Source: Euryarchaeota archaeon UBA28 (lineage in GTDB: Archaea > Thermoplasmatota > Poseidoniia > Poseidoniales > Thalassarchaeaceae). Taken from it: a stretch of DNA of 5,702 nucleotides. Each line of letters starts with the position of its first letter. Positions within the stretch are counted from its first letter, which is position 1. Below the pieces are notes generated by a model. It was not told where the DNA came from and did no database searches. It was given only the letters and a program-made list of their open reading frames with translations. The position numbers were made by a program, and so were the translations under genes. Shown in pieces: positions 1 through 5,699 of the stretch. Location of the stretch: positions 1 to 5,702 of the forward strand of contig DANW01000004.1 of NCBI GenBank assembly GCA_002501605.1, given 5' to 3'.

Positions 1-6
1 TCTTCA

Positions 7-1746
7 ATGGTTATTGTACTGCCATCATTCGATGTCCTATTTGAGAATTGGAAGCCGATTACTGCAGTTGCGGTGGCCATAATGATTGCTGGGGCTGGCG
101 CATTCTATATCCTCTCTGCAGACTCATCATTCCAAGCAAGACAGCTGCGCTATGGCGATCAGATGACATTCTCGATTGATGATGGTTCAATAAGTATAGT
201 CGGTGACGAGATGATAGATCTAGTTCGAGGTTCGACGTCTCCTAGCGCACTGGATGAGATTTGCGACGAGATTTCGGTAGACATTGTATCGGGCCAAGGG
301 TCCTCCGTGATGAGGAAGGGTTCTCTAGCGGATATTCTACACTCATCTGACCAAGAGTTCGTTGGTGCCGTCGCTTCGCCTGATGCATATGGTAGAGACC
401 ATCTATCCGCCGAGCAGACCCTTGATTATGATCTGGATATGGACCTGACATTCAGGAGATTCACTAGTAGCGGGGATTGTGGTGGAAGAGTTAGTCTACC
501 AGATAATACGGCTGATATCACTTCAAAGAAATGGGTTGAGATTACATCAAAAGAGGGTATCAGATCAGACCTACATGTCGATTTCACGGACAATAATGGC
601 GATTTGTCTGCAGTAAGGGCGATAATCTATGATTTGGAGGAGCTATCTGGGATAAGTGGCATATCTCCGCTCCTACTCCCACTAACCCCTATAGAGTTGC
701 ATGAGGTATTTGGTGACCTAGTGCTAAGGGAGGGCAGTAGCTGGACTGACGATCCAACCTGGTCATCGGAGTGGAGGTGGACTGTGGGCTCCGAAAAGAA
801 GACCGGTGACTTCGGGCATGTATATGAAATCGAGATGTGGAACCAGGACATACAAGACTGCCTTGGACATGCTAGGATAAATCTACTAGTTAAGAGCGGG
901 AACCCATGGCCCGTCCAACAAACTGTGGACTTGAGACTGGATAAGAGTCTCGAGACAGCAAACTGCGGACTGATAGCCGGAACTGCGGCAATGTCCCTTC
1001 CAGAGGGAAGGCTGGAGATATCGATGACTATGTCCGAGCTAACCAGCTCATCTGGTAGCAAGAATATTGAGTGGTACTCAACTTATGATAGCCGACCTGG
1101 GCCAGGTGAGGACAAGCCTAGTAGCTCATCTCAAAGACAGTGGATTTCAGCAATGCCGGATGAGTCTGAAGTCAGAGATTTCAATCTGGAAGAAGCAATA
1201 CAGTGTACTCTGGAGAATTATCCAAGTAGCGGGGCATCCAACGCACTGGAGTCGACGGGCTACATATGGCAGGCTTACTGGTCCCAGCCAACCCGATCGC
1301 CAGAGTGGAACATGTCTTGGGTCATGGAAAATGATGCGTCTGGTTGGACCAAGGTGAGGCAGTCTGGAGAGTCATGCGAGCTGATTGAGGACGGTCAGTA
1401 CGACTCCGGGACATCCTCATGGGACAGGGACGCGGTCCCAGACACACACACCATGTCTCTCTTGGAAGGAAGGCTCCTGGATGATTTCCGATACTCGGAC
1501 CTGAATAACATGATCGAGGGCGAGCAGGGATCTTGGTTCACTGATGTCGAGCTCGGTTATCTTTTCACTTCCACACAAGACGACTTAATTTCCTCTCTTC
1601 CCGGTGGAATTGGGGATGGGAGGGTCGCTCTAATAGGAGAGAGATCCTGGAATGACGGTGATGGGGTAGATCGCTCACTCCGTTTCGCAATGGACGCTGA
1701 GAGTTCTAGAATGGCTGGATGGATCCTAACTTCGAGCTCTAACTAG
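7..1746 (+). CDS. Membrane-anchored extracytoplasmic protein of unknown function (possibly 5'-incomplete)
   Basis: I do not recognise this family. The 579-residue product has a short N-terminal tail, one hydrophobic segment at about residues 17-37, and then some 540 residues of polar, acidic, Ser/Asp/Trp-rich sequence with no further membrane segment. This fits a single N-terminal anchor (or uncleaved signal) holding a large domain outside the cell. Six cysteines (86, 158, 285, 320, 400, 457) lie in the outer part, an even number compatible with disulfides. Alternating short hydrophobic and polar stretches suggest mostly beta structure, and a Trp-rich patch lies at about 246-258. No catalytic motif is apparent. 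The ATG at 7 is the first start in view, but the two codons before it are open, so the true start may lie upstream of the window. The stop is TAG at 1744, 46 bases before the parA-like gene on the same strand. Confidence 0.82.
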   Translation: MVIVLPSFDVLFENWKPITAVAVAIMIAGAGAFYILSADSSFQARQLRYGDQMTFSIDDGSISIVGDEMIDLVRGSTSPSALDEICDEISVDIVSGQGSSVMRKGSLADILHSSDQEFVGAVASPDAYGRDHLSAEQTLDYDLDMDLTFRRFTSSGDCGGRVSLPDNTADITSKKWVEITSKEGIRSDLHVDFTDNNGDLSAVRAIIYDLEELSGISGISPLLLPLTPIELHEVFGDLVLREGSSWTDDPTWSSEWRWTVGSEKKTGDFGHVYEIEMWNQDIQDCLGHARINLLVKSGNPWPVQQTVDLRLDKSLETANCGLIAGTAAMSLPEGRLEISMTMSELTSSSGSKNIEWYSTYDSRPGPGEDKPSSSSQRQWISAMPDESEVRDFNLEEAIQCTLENYPSSGASNALESTGYIWQAYWSQPTRSPEWNMSWVMENDASGWTKVRQSGESCELIEDGQYDSGTSSWDRDAVPDTHTMSLLEGRLLDDFRYSDLNNMIEGEQGSWFTDVELGYLFTSTQDDLISSLPGGIGDGRVALIGERSWNDGDGVDRSLRFAMDAESSRMAGWILTSSSN

Positions 1747-1792
1747 GTATGTTGGAAACCGCTTCTGTTCTGAATTTACATCGACAGCTTGA

Positions 1793-2770
1793 ATGGCCTA
1801 TCGAGCGCCAAAGGCGCTCGTGGAAGATGGCCCAGGACCTCAATCAGCTTCGAATAAGGATCCGTTGATAGTAGACGTCGAGTTCACTGAGAGTGAGGAG
1901 ATTGCAGGTTCTCCAATACTGGATTCGGTAGAAAGCGTTCGAACCAAGAAGGCCTCTAGTCCTATGGAGTTGCCAATGTCTCTACCGACGCCGGAGGGTA
2001 GGGCTAGGGTAGTGACGGTGATTAACCAGAAAGGAGGTGTTGGAAAGACTACGACAGTGATAAATGTCGCCTCCCAACTGGGGTTGAGGGGGTATAGGAT
2101 CCTTGTTGTGGACGCAGATTCGCAGGGCAACTGTGCCACTGGCCTAGGAGTGGACAAGAGCAGAGTAAAGACGACGACAAGGGACCTGATACTTAACCCA
2201 GAAACCGCAGTAAATGCCAGACATGCCACTGCTGTAGATAATGTCCACATGATCGTTGGTGACAAGACACTGATTGGTCTTGAGCAAGAGATGCTCCGCC
2301 AGTTAGGTAGGGAGAGGAGGCTTAGTGAGGCGCTGTCCCCACTACTTCCCCACTACGACCTCATTCTTATTGACACGCCCCCCTCGTTGGGGATTGTCTC
2401 TGTGAACGCCTTGGTTGCGAGTGATGGGATTATCGTACCCGTACAAACTGAGTACTTCGCTCTGGAAGGGCTCGCCCTCCTCTCGGGAACCGTGAGGGAA
2501 GTCAGAGCACTCCTGAATCCGTCATTAGGGGTAGATGGGGTTCTGATGACTATGCATGCCCCTACCACACTGAACCAACAAGTAGCTTCTGAGCTTCGTG
2601 AAGCCTTTCCCCAGCTCATGGTAGAACCAGCGATCAGACGGAACATCAGACTAGCTGAGGCGCCAAGCCATGGGGTCCCAATTCATCTACACGAGCCGAA
2701 TAGTTCCGGAGGGCAGGACTACAGAGATGTGGTCTCCGTTCTTGAGAGACGTTGGGGCCTGAGAGAATGA
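1793..2770 (+). CDS. ParA/Soj-family P-loop ATPase with N-terminal extension
   Basis: ParA-type ATPase of the MinD/ParA superfamily. Such proteins dimerise on ATP, bind DNA non-specifically and move DNA or protein cargo over the nucleoid. The deviant Walker A is KGGVGKTT at residues 80-87 (signature Lys80, catalytic Lys85). The A'/switch I motif DADSQGN is at 107-113, Walker B/switch II IDTPP at 193-197, and the RNIRLAEAPSHG segment typical of Soj at about 283-294. All key residues are intact. The core starts near residue 70; residues 1-70 are an acidic, Pro/Ser-rich, probably disordered extension that ordinary Soj proteins (about 250-260 residues) lack. The ATG at 1793 directly follows an in-frame TGA and has no visible Shine-Dalgarno. 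An ATG at 1976 has GGAG six bases upstream and would give a standard 264-residue Soj, so the start is uncertain. No ParB is in the window. The stop overlaps the next start. Confidence 0.95.
   Translation: MAYRAPKALVEDGPGPQSASNKDPLIVDVEFTESEEIAGSPILDSVESVRTKKASSPMELPMSLPTPEGRARVVTVINQKGGVGKTTTVINVASQLGLRGYRILVVDADSQGNCATGLGVDKSRVKTTTRDLILNPETAVNARHATAVDNVHMIVGDKTLIGLEQEMLRQLGRERRLSEALSPLLPHYDLILIDTPPSLGIVSVNALVASDGIIVPVQTEYFALEGLALLSGTVREVRALLNPSLGVDGVLMTMHAPTTLNQQVASELREAFPQLMVEPAIRRNIRLAEAPSHGVPIHLHEPNSSGGQDYRDVVSVLERRWGLRE
1966..1978 (+). promoter_or_regulatory. Possible internal Shine-Dalgarno and alternative start of the ParA gene
   Basis: GGAG at 1966-1969 lies six bases before an in-frame ATG at 1976-1978. 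This is better placed than anything in front of the ATG at 1793. If used, the protein would begin MSLPTPEG and reach the Walker A loop after about 18 residues, as in normal Soj proteins. It could be the sole start, a second start, or chance. Confidence 0.35.
2767..2770 (+). other. ATGA start/stop overlap coupling ParA and the transporter
   Basis: The transporter ATG (2767-2769) overlaps the ParA TGA (2768-2770). This arrangement is typical of translationally coupled genes on one transcript. Confidence 0.85.
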
Positions 2771-3669
2771 CTCGGAACGGATCGGTGACTAGCCGAGCTT
2801 ATATCACACCGGGCGATTCGCCCAAGATAGCAGTTCTCTGGATGATATTCGGAAGCCTCAGCTTCGGGACCATGAACGCTTTGGTCAAATGGACGAGCCT
2901 TCATGCAGATGTCTGGATGATAATCATGGTCAGATCGGCAGTAATAGCCTTCGTAGTGGCTGTTTTTGCTGCCAGCCGGGGAGTCTCCCTTAGAGTCGTT
3001 GACAAGAGGACCATGCTACTGAGGTGTGTTGTCGGCCTTACTGCCATGATACTCTACTTCACTGCCCTCGGAAGAATTCCAATAGGGCAGGCAGTAACCC
3101 TCCAATACACTGCCCCACTTTTTGTGGCACTTCTTTCTGGGAGGGTAATCAGCGAAAGGGTTGAGCCCGTTGTTGTTATCCTAGTCGCAACTGCTTTCGC
3201 TGGTATCGTGCTAATCGTATCTCCAGATCTCTCAAGTGTGAATCCAGATGCTCTTCTGGCACTGGGGTCGGGTTTCTTCGCCGCGATGGCATACATGTAT
3301 GTCCGGGAGCTCAGGAATACTGATTCGGTGTCTTCTGTCGTATTCTGGTTTGCCGCTTTCTCGGTCGCTGGCAGTATGCTACAAGCCCTTCCTGATATCT
3401 TCGACCTGGACTGGAGGACTCTTGCTGCTCTGGTAGGGATCGGAGTTGGAGCTGGAGGCGGACAGGTGGGAATTACCATGGCATACCACAGAGCGAATGC
3501 CGCATGGGTGAGCGCATTCTCTTACCTGACCGTTATAGTTGCCACGTTCTATGGATTCACCCTATTCAACGAGACACTAGGGATTTCCGATTGGATAGGA
3601 GGTGTTCTAATCGTTGGATCCGGAGTGGCACTGGTGTTCATGGCACCTTCAGGAGAAGCCGAAAGCTAG
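2767..3669 (+). CDS. DMT-superfamily EamA transporter (10 TM)
   Basis: Integral membrane carrier of the drug/metabolite transporter superfamily. Its 300 residues form two tandem EamA halves (about 22-153 and 163-293). Ten hydrophobic segments can be placed at roughly 20-38, 48-69, 82-100, 107-125, 132-152, 162-178, 189-208, 218-238, 246-266 and 273-293. The first half carries the usual EamA stretch: YFTALGRIPIGQA (97-109), then YTAPLFVALLSG (114-125) and an ISERV-type loop. Members export or import amino acids, nucleosides, S-adenosylmethionine, riboflavin and others; the substrate cannot be read from this sequence. The ATG at 2767 overlaps the ParA stop as ATGA, which favours it over the in-frame TTG at 2752. 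No strong Shine-Dalgarno precedes it, so translation may depend on ribosomes finishing ParA. Its stop at 3667-3669 shares bases with the stop of the convergent small gene. Confidence 0.93.
   Translation: MTRNGSVTSRAYITPGDSPKIAVLWMIFGSLSFGTMNALVKWTSLHADVWMIIMVRSAVIAFVVAVFAASRGVSLRVVDKRTMLLRCVVGLTAMILYFTALGRIPIGQAVTLQYTAPLFVALLSGRVISERVEPVVVILVATAFAGIVLIVSPDLSSVNPDALLALGSGFFAAMAYMYVRELRNTDSVSSVVFWFAAFSVAGSMLQALPDIFDLDWRTLAALVGIGVGAGGGQVGITMAYHRANAAWVSAFSYLTVIVATFYGFTLFNETLGISDWIGGVLIVGSGVALVFMAPSGEAES
3666..3669. other. CTAG palindrome serving as stop codon on both strands
   Basis: Bases 3667-3669 are the TAG stop of the plus-strand transporter. Bases 3666-3668 read on the minus strand are the TAG stop of the small protein. 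The convergent genes therefore overlap by four bases and leave no room for an intergenic terminator. Confidence 0.8.
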
Positions 3670-3905
3670 TTCTGAAACTCGAAGTTTGAGTCCAAGATCC
3701 CGGCAATCTCTTCTGAATTCTCAATAATCTCAAACAGAGTATTGTCCGCTGTGTAAATAAGAAGAGATTCGGAGTCTCCGTCTTCGCCCTTTATCGATTG
3801 ATAGGCGCAAATAGCATCCATCCTGATTCTCGTCATTCCAATCTCAGTCATTGCATTGATCCACTTGGTCATGGGCCGGGCGCCACAAGCCTGTCTCTTA
3901 ATCAT
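3666..3905 (-). CDS. Small conserved-looking protein of unknown function, 79 residues
   Basis: A short acidic cytoplasmic protein, last gene of the minus-strand cluster, 13 bases after the deiodinase-like gene. No signal peptide or membrane segment is visible. From about residue 24 it reads as a compact small domain: TRIRMDAICAYQ (25-36), an acidic loop (40-47), LLIYTADNTLFEIIENSEEI (48-67), then a short tail. The pattern of a strand, a turn, a strand ending in NT-F-E and a final E/S-rich helix resembles small FlbD-like domains, but this is a resemblance of pattern, not an identification. No clear Shine-Dalgarno precedes the ATG at 3905. In-frame ATGs at 3872, 3851 and 3836 are possible starts, and the one at 3872 (MTKWINAM...) looks protein-like. 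No other reading frame explains this segment, and the codons look coding. Its stop shares the CTAG at 3666-3669 with the transporter. Confidence 0.68.
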   Translation of the reverse strand: MIKRQACGARPMTKWINAMTEIGMTRIRMDAICAYQSIKGEDGDSESLLIYTADNTLFEIIENSEEIAGILDSNFEFQN

Positions 3906-3918
3906 TTAGGGCTTGGGC

Positions 3919-4599
3919 TCATTCTATGAATTCCGAGAATTCATGCAGCTCCTTCCGCTTAAGGTCAGGGACCTTTGCCTCATCCGCTGGGAACCCGACA
4001 GGAAGGAGTAGCATGGCATGCTCGTGTTCGGGACGCTCAAGTATCTCCCTGAGAAAGCCCATTGGAGATGGGGTATGAGTGAGGGTGGTTAGTCCCATAT
4101 TGTGAACTGAGGCTAGGAAAAGTCCGGCAGCGATTCCACAGGACTCCTGGGAATAGTATGTCGGGGCCCACTGGCCGTTTTCCCTTTCCCTCTTGCTCTG
4201 TCTGAAGAGAACCACGAGCCATGGGGCATCGGTAATGTGCTCCTTGACATGATCGGTACCCAGTGGCCTCAGCACCTCTGCCCATGACTCTGGCATCCTC
4301 TCAGAGTATGTCTTCCTCTCCTGCTCCTCCGCCGCCTCCCTTATCCTCCACTTTATCTCAGGGTTAGATACCGCCACGAAGGTCCATGGTTGAAGGTGCG
4401 CCCCTGAAGGGGCTGTGCCGGCTGTCAGGATAGCCCTCTCAATGAGCCCCCTAGGAACATCCCGGTTTGAAAAGTGCCTTGTGGTACGTCTCTTCCTCAT
4501 CAGATCATAGAACTCATTCGCTCGTTCTGACATCAGCTCAGAGTCCATCTCAAAGAACTCCAGATTGATGAAACCTGAGCCATCACCGTCGCCGGACAC
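3919..4599 (-). CDS. Nitroreductase-fold flavoprotein, iodotyrosine deiodinase (halotyrosine dehalogenase) homologue
   Basis: Predicted soluble FMN-dependent homodimer. The family reductively removes iodine or bromine from mono- and dihalotyrosine. From the GTG start (226 residues): RRTTR (37-41) for FMN phosphate, TAGTAPSGAH (59-68) and GLTTLTHTPSPMGFL (169-183), matching the GLVTVTTTP region of human IYD, then PVGFPADE (200-207) and PDLKRK (211-216). Glu94, Tyr98 and Lys119 match, with identical spacing (4 and 21) and the same 27-residue distance from Ala67, the human residues I recall as Glu157, Tyr161, Lys182 and Ala130, which hold the substrate's amino-acid part. Thr172 aligns with the human Thr235 near FMN N5. 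The frame stays open to an ATG at 4722, but that part overlaps the preceding gene. GTG 4599 has AGGA six bases upstream and keeps the FINL segment that aligns with human HIPF. ATG 4548 (209 residues, GGAG nine bases upstream) is the alternative. It lies 8 bases after its neighbour. Confidence 0.9.
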   Translation of the reverse strand: MSGDGDGSGFINLEFFEMDSELMSERANEFYDLMRKRRTTRHFSNRDVPRGLIERAILTAGTAPSGAHLQPWTFVAVSNPEIKWRIREAAEEQERKTYSERMPESWAEVLRPLGTDHVKEHITDAPWLVVLFRQSKRERENGQWAPTYYSQESCGIAAGLFLASVHNMGLTTLTHTPSPMGFLREILERPEHEHAMLLLPVGFPADEAKVPDLKRKELHEFSEFIE

Positions 4600-4605
4600 G
4601 GAGGT

Positions 4606-4609
4606 TCCT
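4606..4609 (-). promoter_or_regulatory. Shine-Dalgarno-like AGGA overlapping the upstream stop codon
   Basis: On the minus strand the stop of the secreted-protein gene and this site are interlocked (TAGGA), followed by six bases and the GTG at 4599. The position fits termination-reinitiation coupling of the deiodinase-like gene and supports the GTG start. Confidence 0.45.
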
Positions 4610-5156
4610 AGTTGCGTCTGGACATCAATGCTGCCATAGCCATAGAGGTCGCTAACAGGGGTGCTGAAATCCAGGGCAGGGACTCGTCGTCTTCCTGGCA
4701 TTCCGTCGATGTCCCTCCCCAAGTACCGTTGTCATACCAGCAGTCGGACCAAACCTTCCAACCCCATCCGGACTCTGGAATGATGGACTTCGATTCGTCC
4801 TCATAATTCAGCACAAACCTCCAATTGAGATAAGTTGCTGATTCATCGGGGATGACTGTGCCGGTCCAGTATCCAGATTCGTCCTTCTCCAGAGGTTGAC
4901 TAGCTGGTGGATGGCAGACACCAGAATTGATACAAATCTGAGTCACCCAGTCGACAGTCGTACCATTCTGACCGGCTTCCTCGGACAGCCTAACGGAGAT
5001 GTCAAATGGGACGCCCCCCGTTGTGATAATTTCATGACTGATGCCATCTATGTCTGTCCCCACAAGGGAGGATTCCTCATTCACACCGCCCTCAGCAGCC
5101 ACAACTAAGGTTGGCACTAGGATGAGGAGCGAAAGGAGTATGGCTGGGGCGCGCAC
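4608..5156 (-). CDS. Small secreted protein with signal peptide and C-terminal anchor, unknown function
   Basis: A 182-residue exported protein I cannot assign to a named family. Residues 1-21 are a classic signal peptide: MRAP, a hydrophobic core LLSLLILVPTLVV, and likely cleavage after Ala20 or Ala21. The middle (about 45-155) looks like one beta-rich, Ig-like domain with four cysteines (75, 81, 139, 153), several potential N-glycosylation sequons (NGT at 64 and NGT at 143), and a Trp/Gly-rich end (GWGWKVWSDCWYDNGTWGG, 130-148). An acidic linker leads to LPW at 160-162, a hydrophobic stretch at about 163-178 and a basic SRRN tail. That three-part C-terminus resembles an archaeal sorting or membrane-anchor signal. 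The start is GTG at 5156; no ATG fits, and the signal peptide begins exactly there. It lies 39 bases after the PUA gene and 8 before the deiodinase homologue. Confidence 0.85.
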   Translation of the reverse strand: MRAPAILLSLLILVPTLVVAAEGGVNEESSLVGTDIDGISHEIITTGGVPFDISVRLSEEAGQNGTTVDWVTQICINSGVCHPPASQPLEKDESGYWTGTVIPDESATYLNWRFVLNYEDESKSIIPESGWGWKVWSDCWYDNGTWGGTSTECQEDDESLPWISAPLLATSMAMAALMSRRN

Positions 5157-5171
5157 GATGTCGCGTACTTG

Positions 5172-5180
5172 TCCTCCCTC
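5172..5180 (-). promoter_or_regulatory. Strong Shine-Dalgarno (GAGGGAGGA) before the secreted-protein gene
   Basis: A purine-rich GAGGGAGGA on the minus strand lies 15 bases before the GTG at 5156. The spacing is longer than usual, but no in-frame start codon lies closer, and the signal peptide begins at this GTG, so both elements are probably real. Confidence 0.45.
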
Positions 5181-5195
5181 ATCAAGGATGAGGTC

Positions 5196-5699
5196 CTATG
5201 TCTCTACTGCCCAGAGATCGTCCCCTACGCAATGAATGGTTGAGATAGCCTTCCCCTTGGTCATCTCCATCATCTCGTCGCCATCCACCAGGGCGATTCC
5301 AGATGCCAATGGCGCCCCTGTATCCTGATCCCTAATCCATACAAAGCCACCCGTAGGGATAGAGGGGTCCGCGATGTGGATTCCAGCCCCCATACAGTCT
5401 GCACCGTTCATCAGGAAAGGGATGGCCCCCTTATCGACAGCCGCCCAGCTCCTCTCCGTCTGCCATTTTATTATCCCCCTGAGAGTTGGGACCCACGCCA
5501 TCGACCCAGAGACTTCAATCCTCATGGCGACTATCTCCCGGTCTAGAATAAGTATGTCATTGCCCTCAAAATGAGCGAGCTCTATGAATGCGGATGACAT
5601 ATCGACTTGCAGTCCCATCGACTCACCGAGCTCCCTCTCAGCATCCCTCATCTGCTTATGGCGGACAGGTTTCCTCTTTCTTATGCGGGCCTCCCCCAT
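5196..5699 (-). CDS. MCTS1/Tma20-like archaeal pre-PUA + PUA RNA-binding protein
   Basis: Cytoplasmic RNA-binding protein of the archaeal family related to eukaryotic MCTS1 (MCT-1)/Tma20 and the N-terminal part of eIF2D, which act on ribosomes in translation reinitiation and release of deacylated tRNA. The archaeal role is less clear but probably also linked to translation. The 167 residues comprise a basic N-terminus (RIRKRKPVRHKQ, 5-16), a pre-PUA domain (to about 85) with PTLRGIIKW at 71-79, and a PUA domain (about 86-166). Diagnostic are VDKGAIPFLMNGADCM (88-103, compare VDKGAIKFVLSGANIM in MCTS1), GIALVDGDEM (134-143) and the closing IHCVGDDLWAVE. Length and both domains are normal for the family. 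The ATG at 5697-5699 gives a natural family N-terminus, but only three bases of upstream sequence are present, so a slightly earlier start and the promoter cannot be checked. It heads the visible part of the minus-strand cluster. Confidence 0.92.
   Translation of the reverse strand: MGEARIRKRKPVRHKQMRDAERELGESMGLQVDMSSAFIELAHFEGNDILILDREIVAMRIEVSGSMAWVPTLRGIIKWQTERSWAAVDKGAIPFLMNGADCMGAGIHIADPSIPTGGFVWIRDQDTGAPLASGIALVDGDEMMEMTKGKAISTIHCVGDDLWAVET

Noticed and set aside
466..1234. Ten-base direct repeat AGTAGCGGGG at 466-475 and 1225-1234 in the surface-protein gene
   Set aside because: The surrounding codons and residues do not align, so it does not mark a domain duplication; probably chance.
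1067..1357. Plus-strand 96-codon open frame inside the surface-protein gene
   Set aside because: It is an alternative frame of a 579-codon gene, with no start signal and no protein-like pattern.
1747..1792. Possible archaeal promoter in the 46-base gap before the ParA gene
   Set aside because: There is an AT-rich patch near 1770-1780, but no convincing BRE/TATA pair at a suitable distance from either candidate start.
2752..2766. TTG at 2752 as an earlier start for the transporter
   Set aside because: It adds five residues, lacks a Shine-Dalgarno, and is less likely than the ATG in the ATGA overlap.
3675..3687. Small inverted repeat AAACT-CGA-AGTTT just past the transporter stop, considered as a terminator
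   Set aside because: The stem is only five mostly A/T pairs with a three-base loop, there is no T-tract after it, and it lies inside the small gene on the other strand.
4037..4285. Open frames on the minus strand inside the deiodinase homologue, and similar antisense frames inside the ParA, transporter and surface-protein genes
   Set aside because: They lie wholly within genes with strong family matches or long coherent frames, and their translations look like shifted-frame noise with no recognisable motif.
3919..4599. Generic NfsB-type nitroreductase or BluB-type flavin-destructase assignment
   Set aside because: The TAGTAPSGAH motif, the Glu/Tyr/Lys set with deiodinase spacing, and the THTPSPMGFL segment fit the deiodinase branch better.
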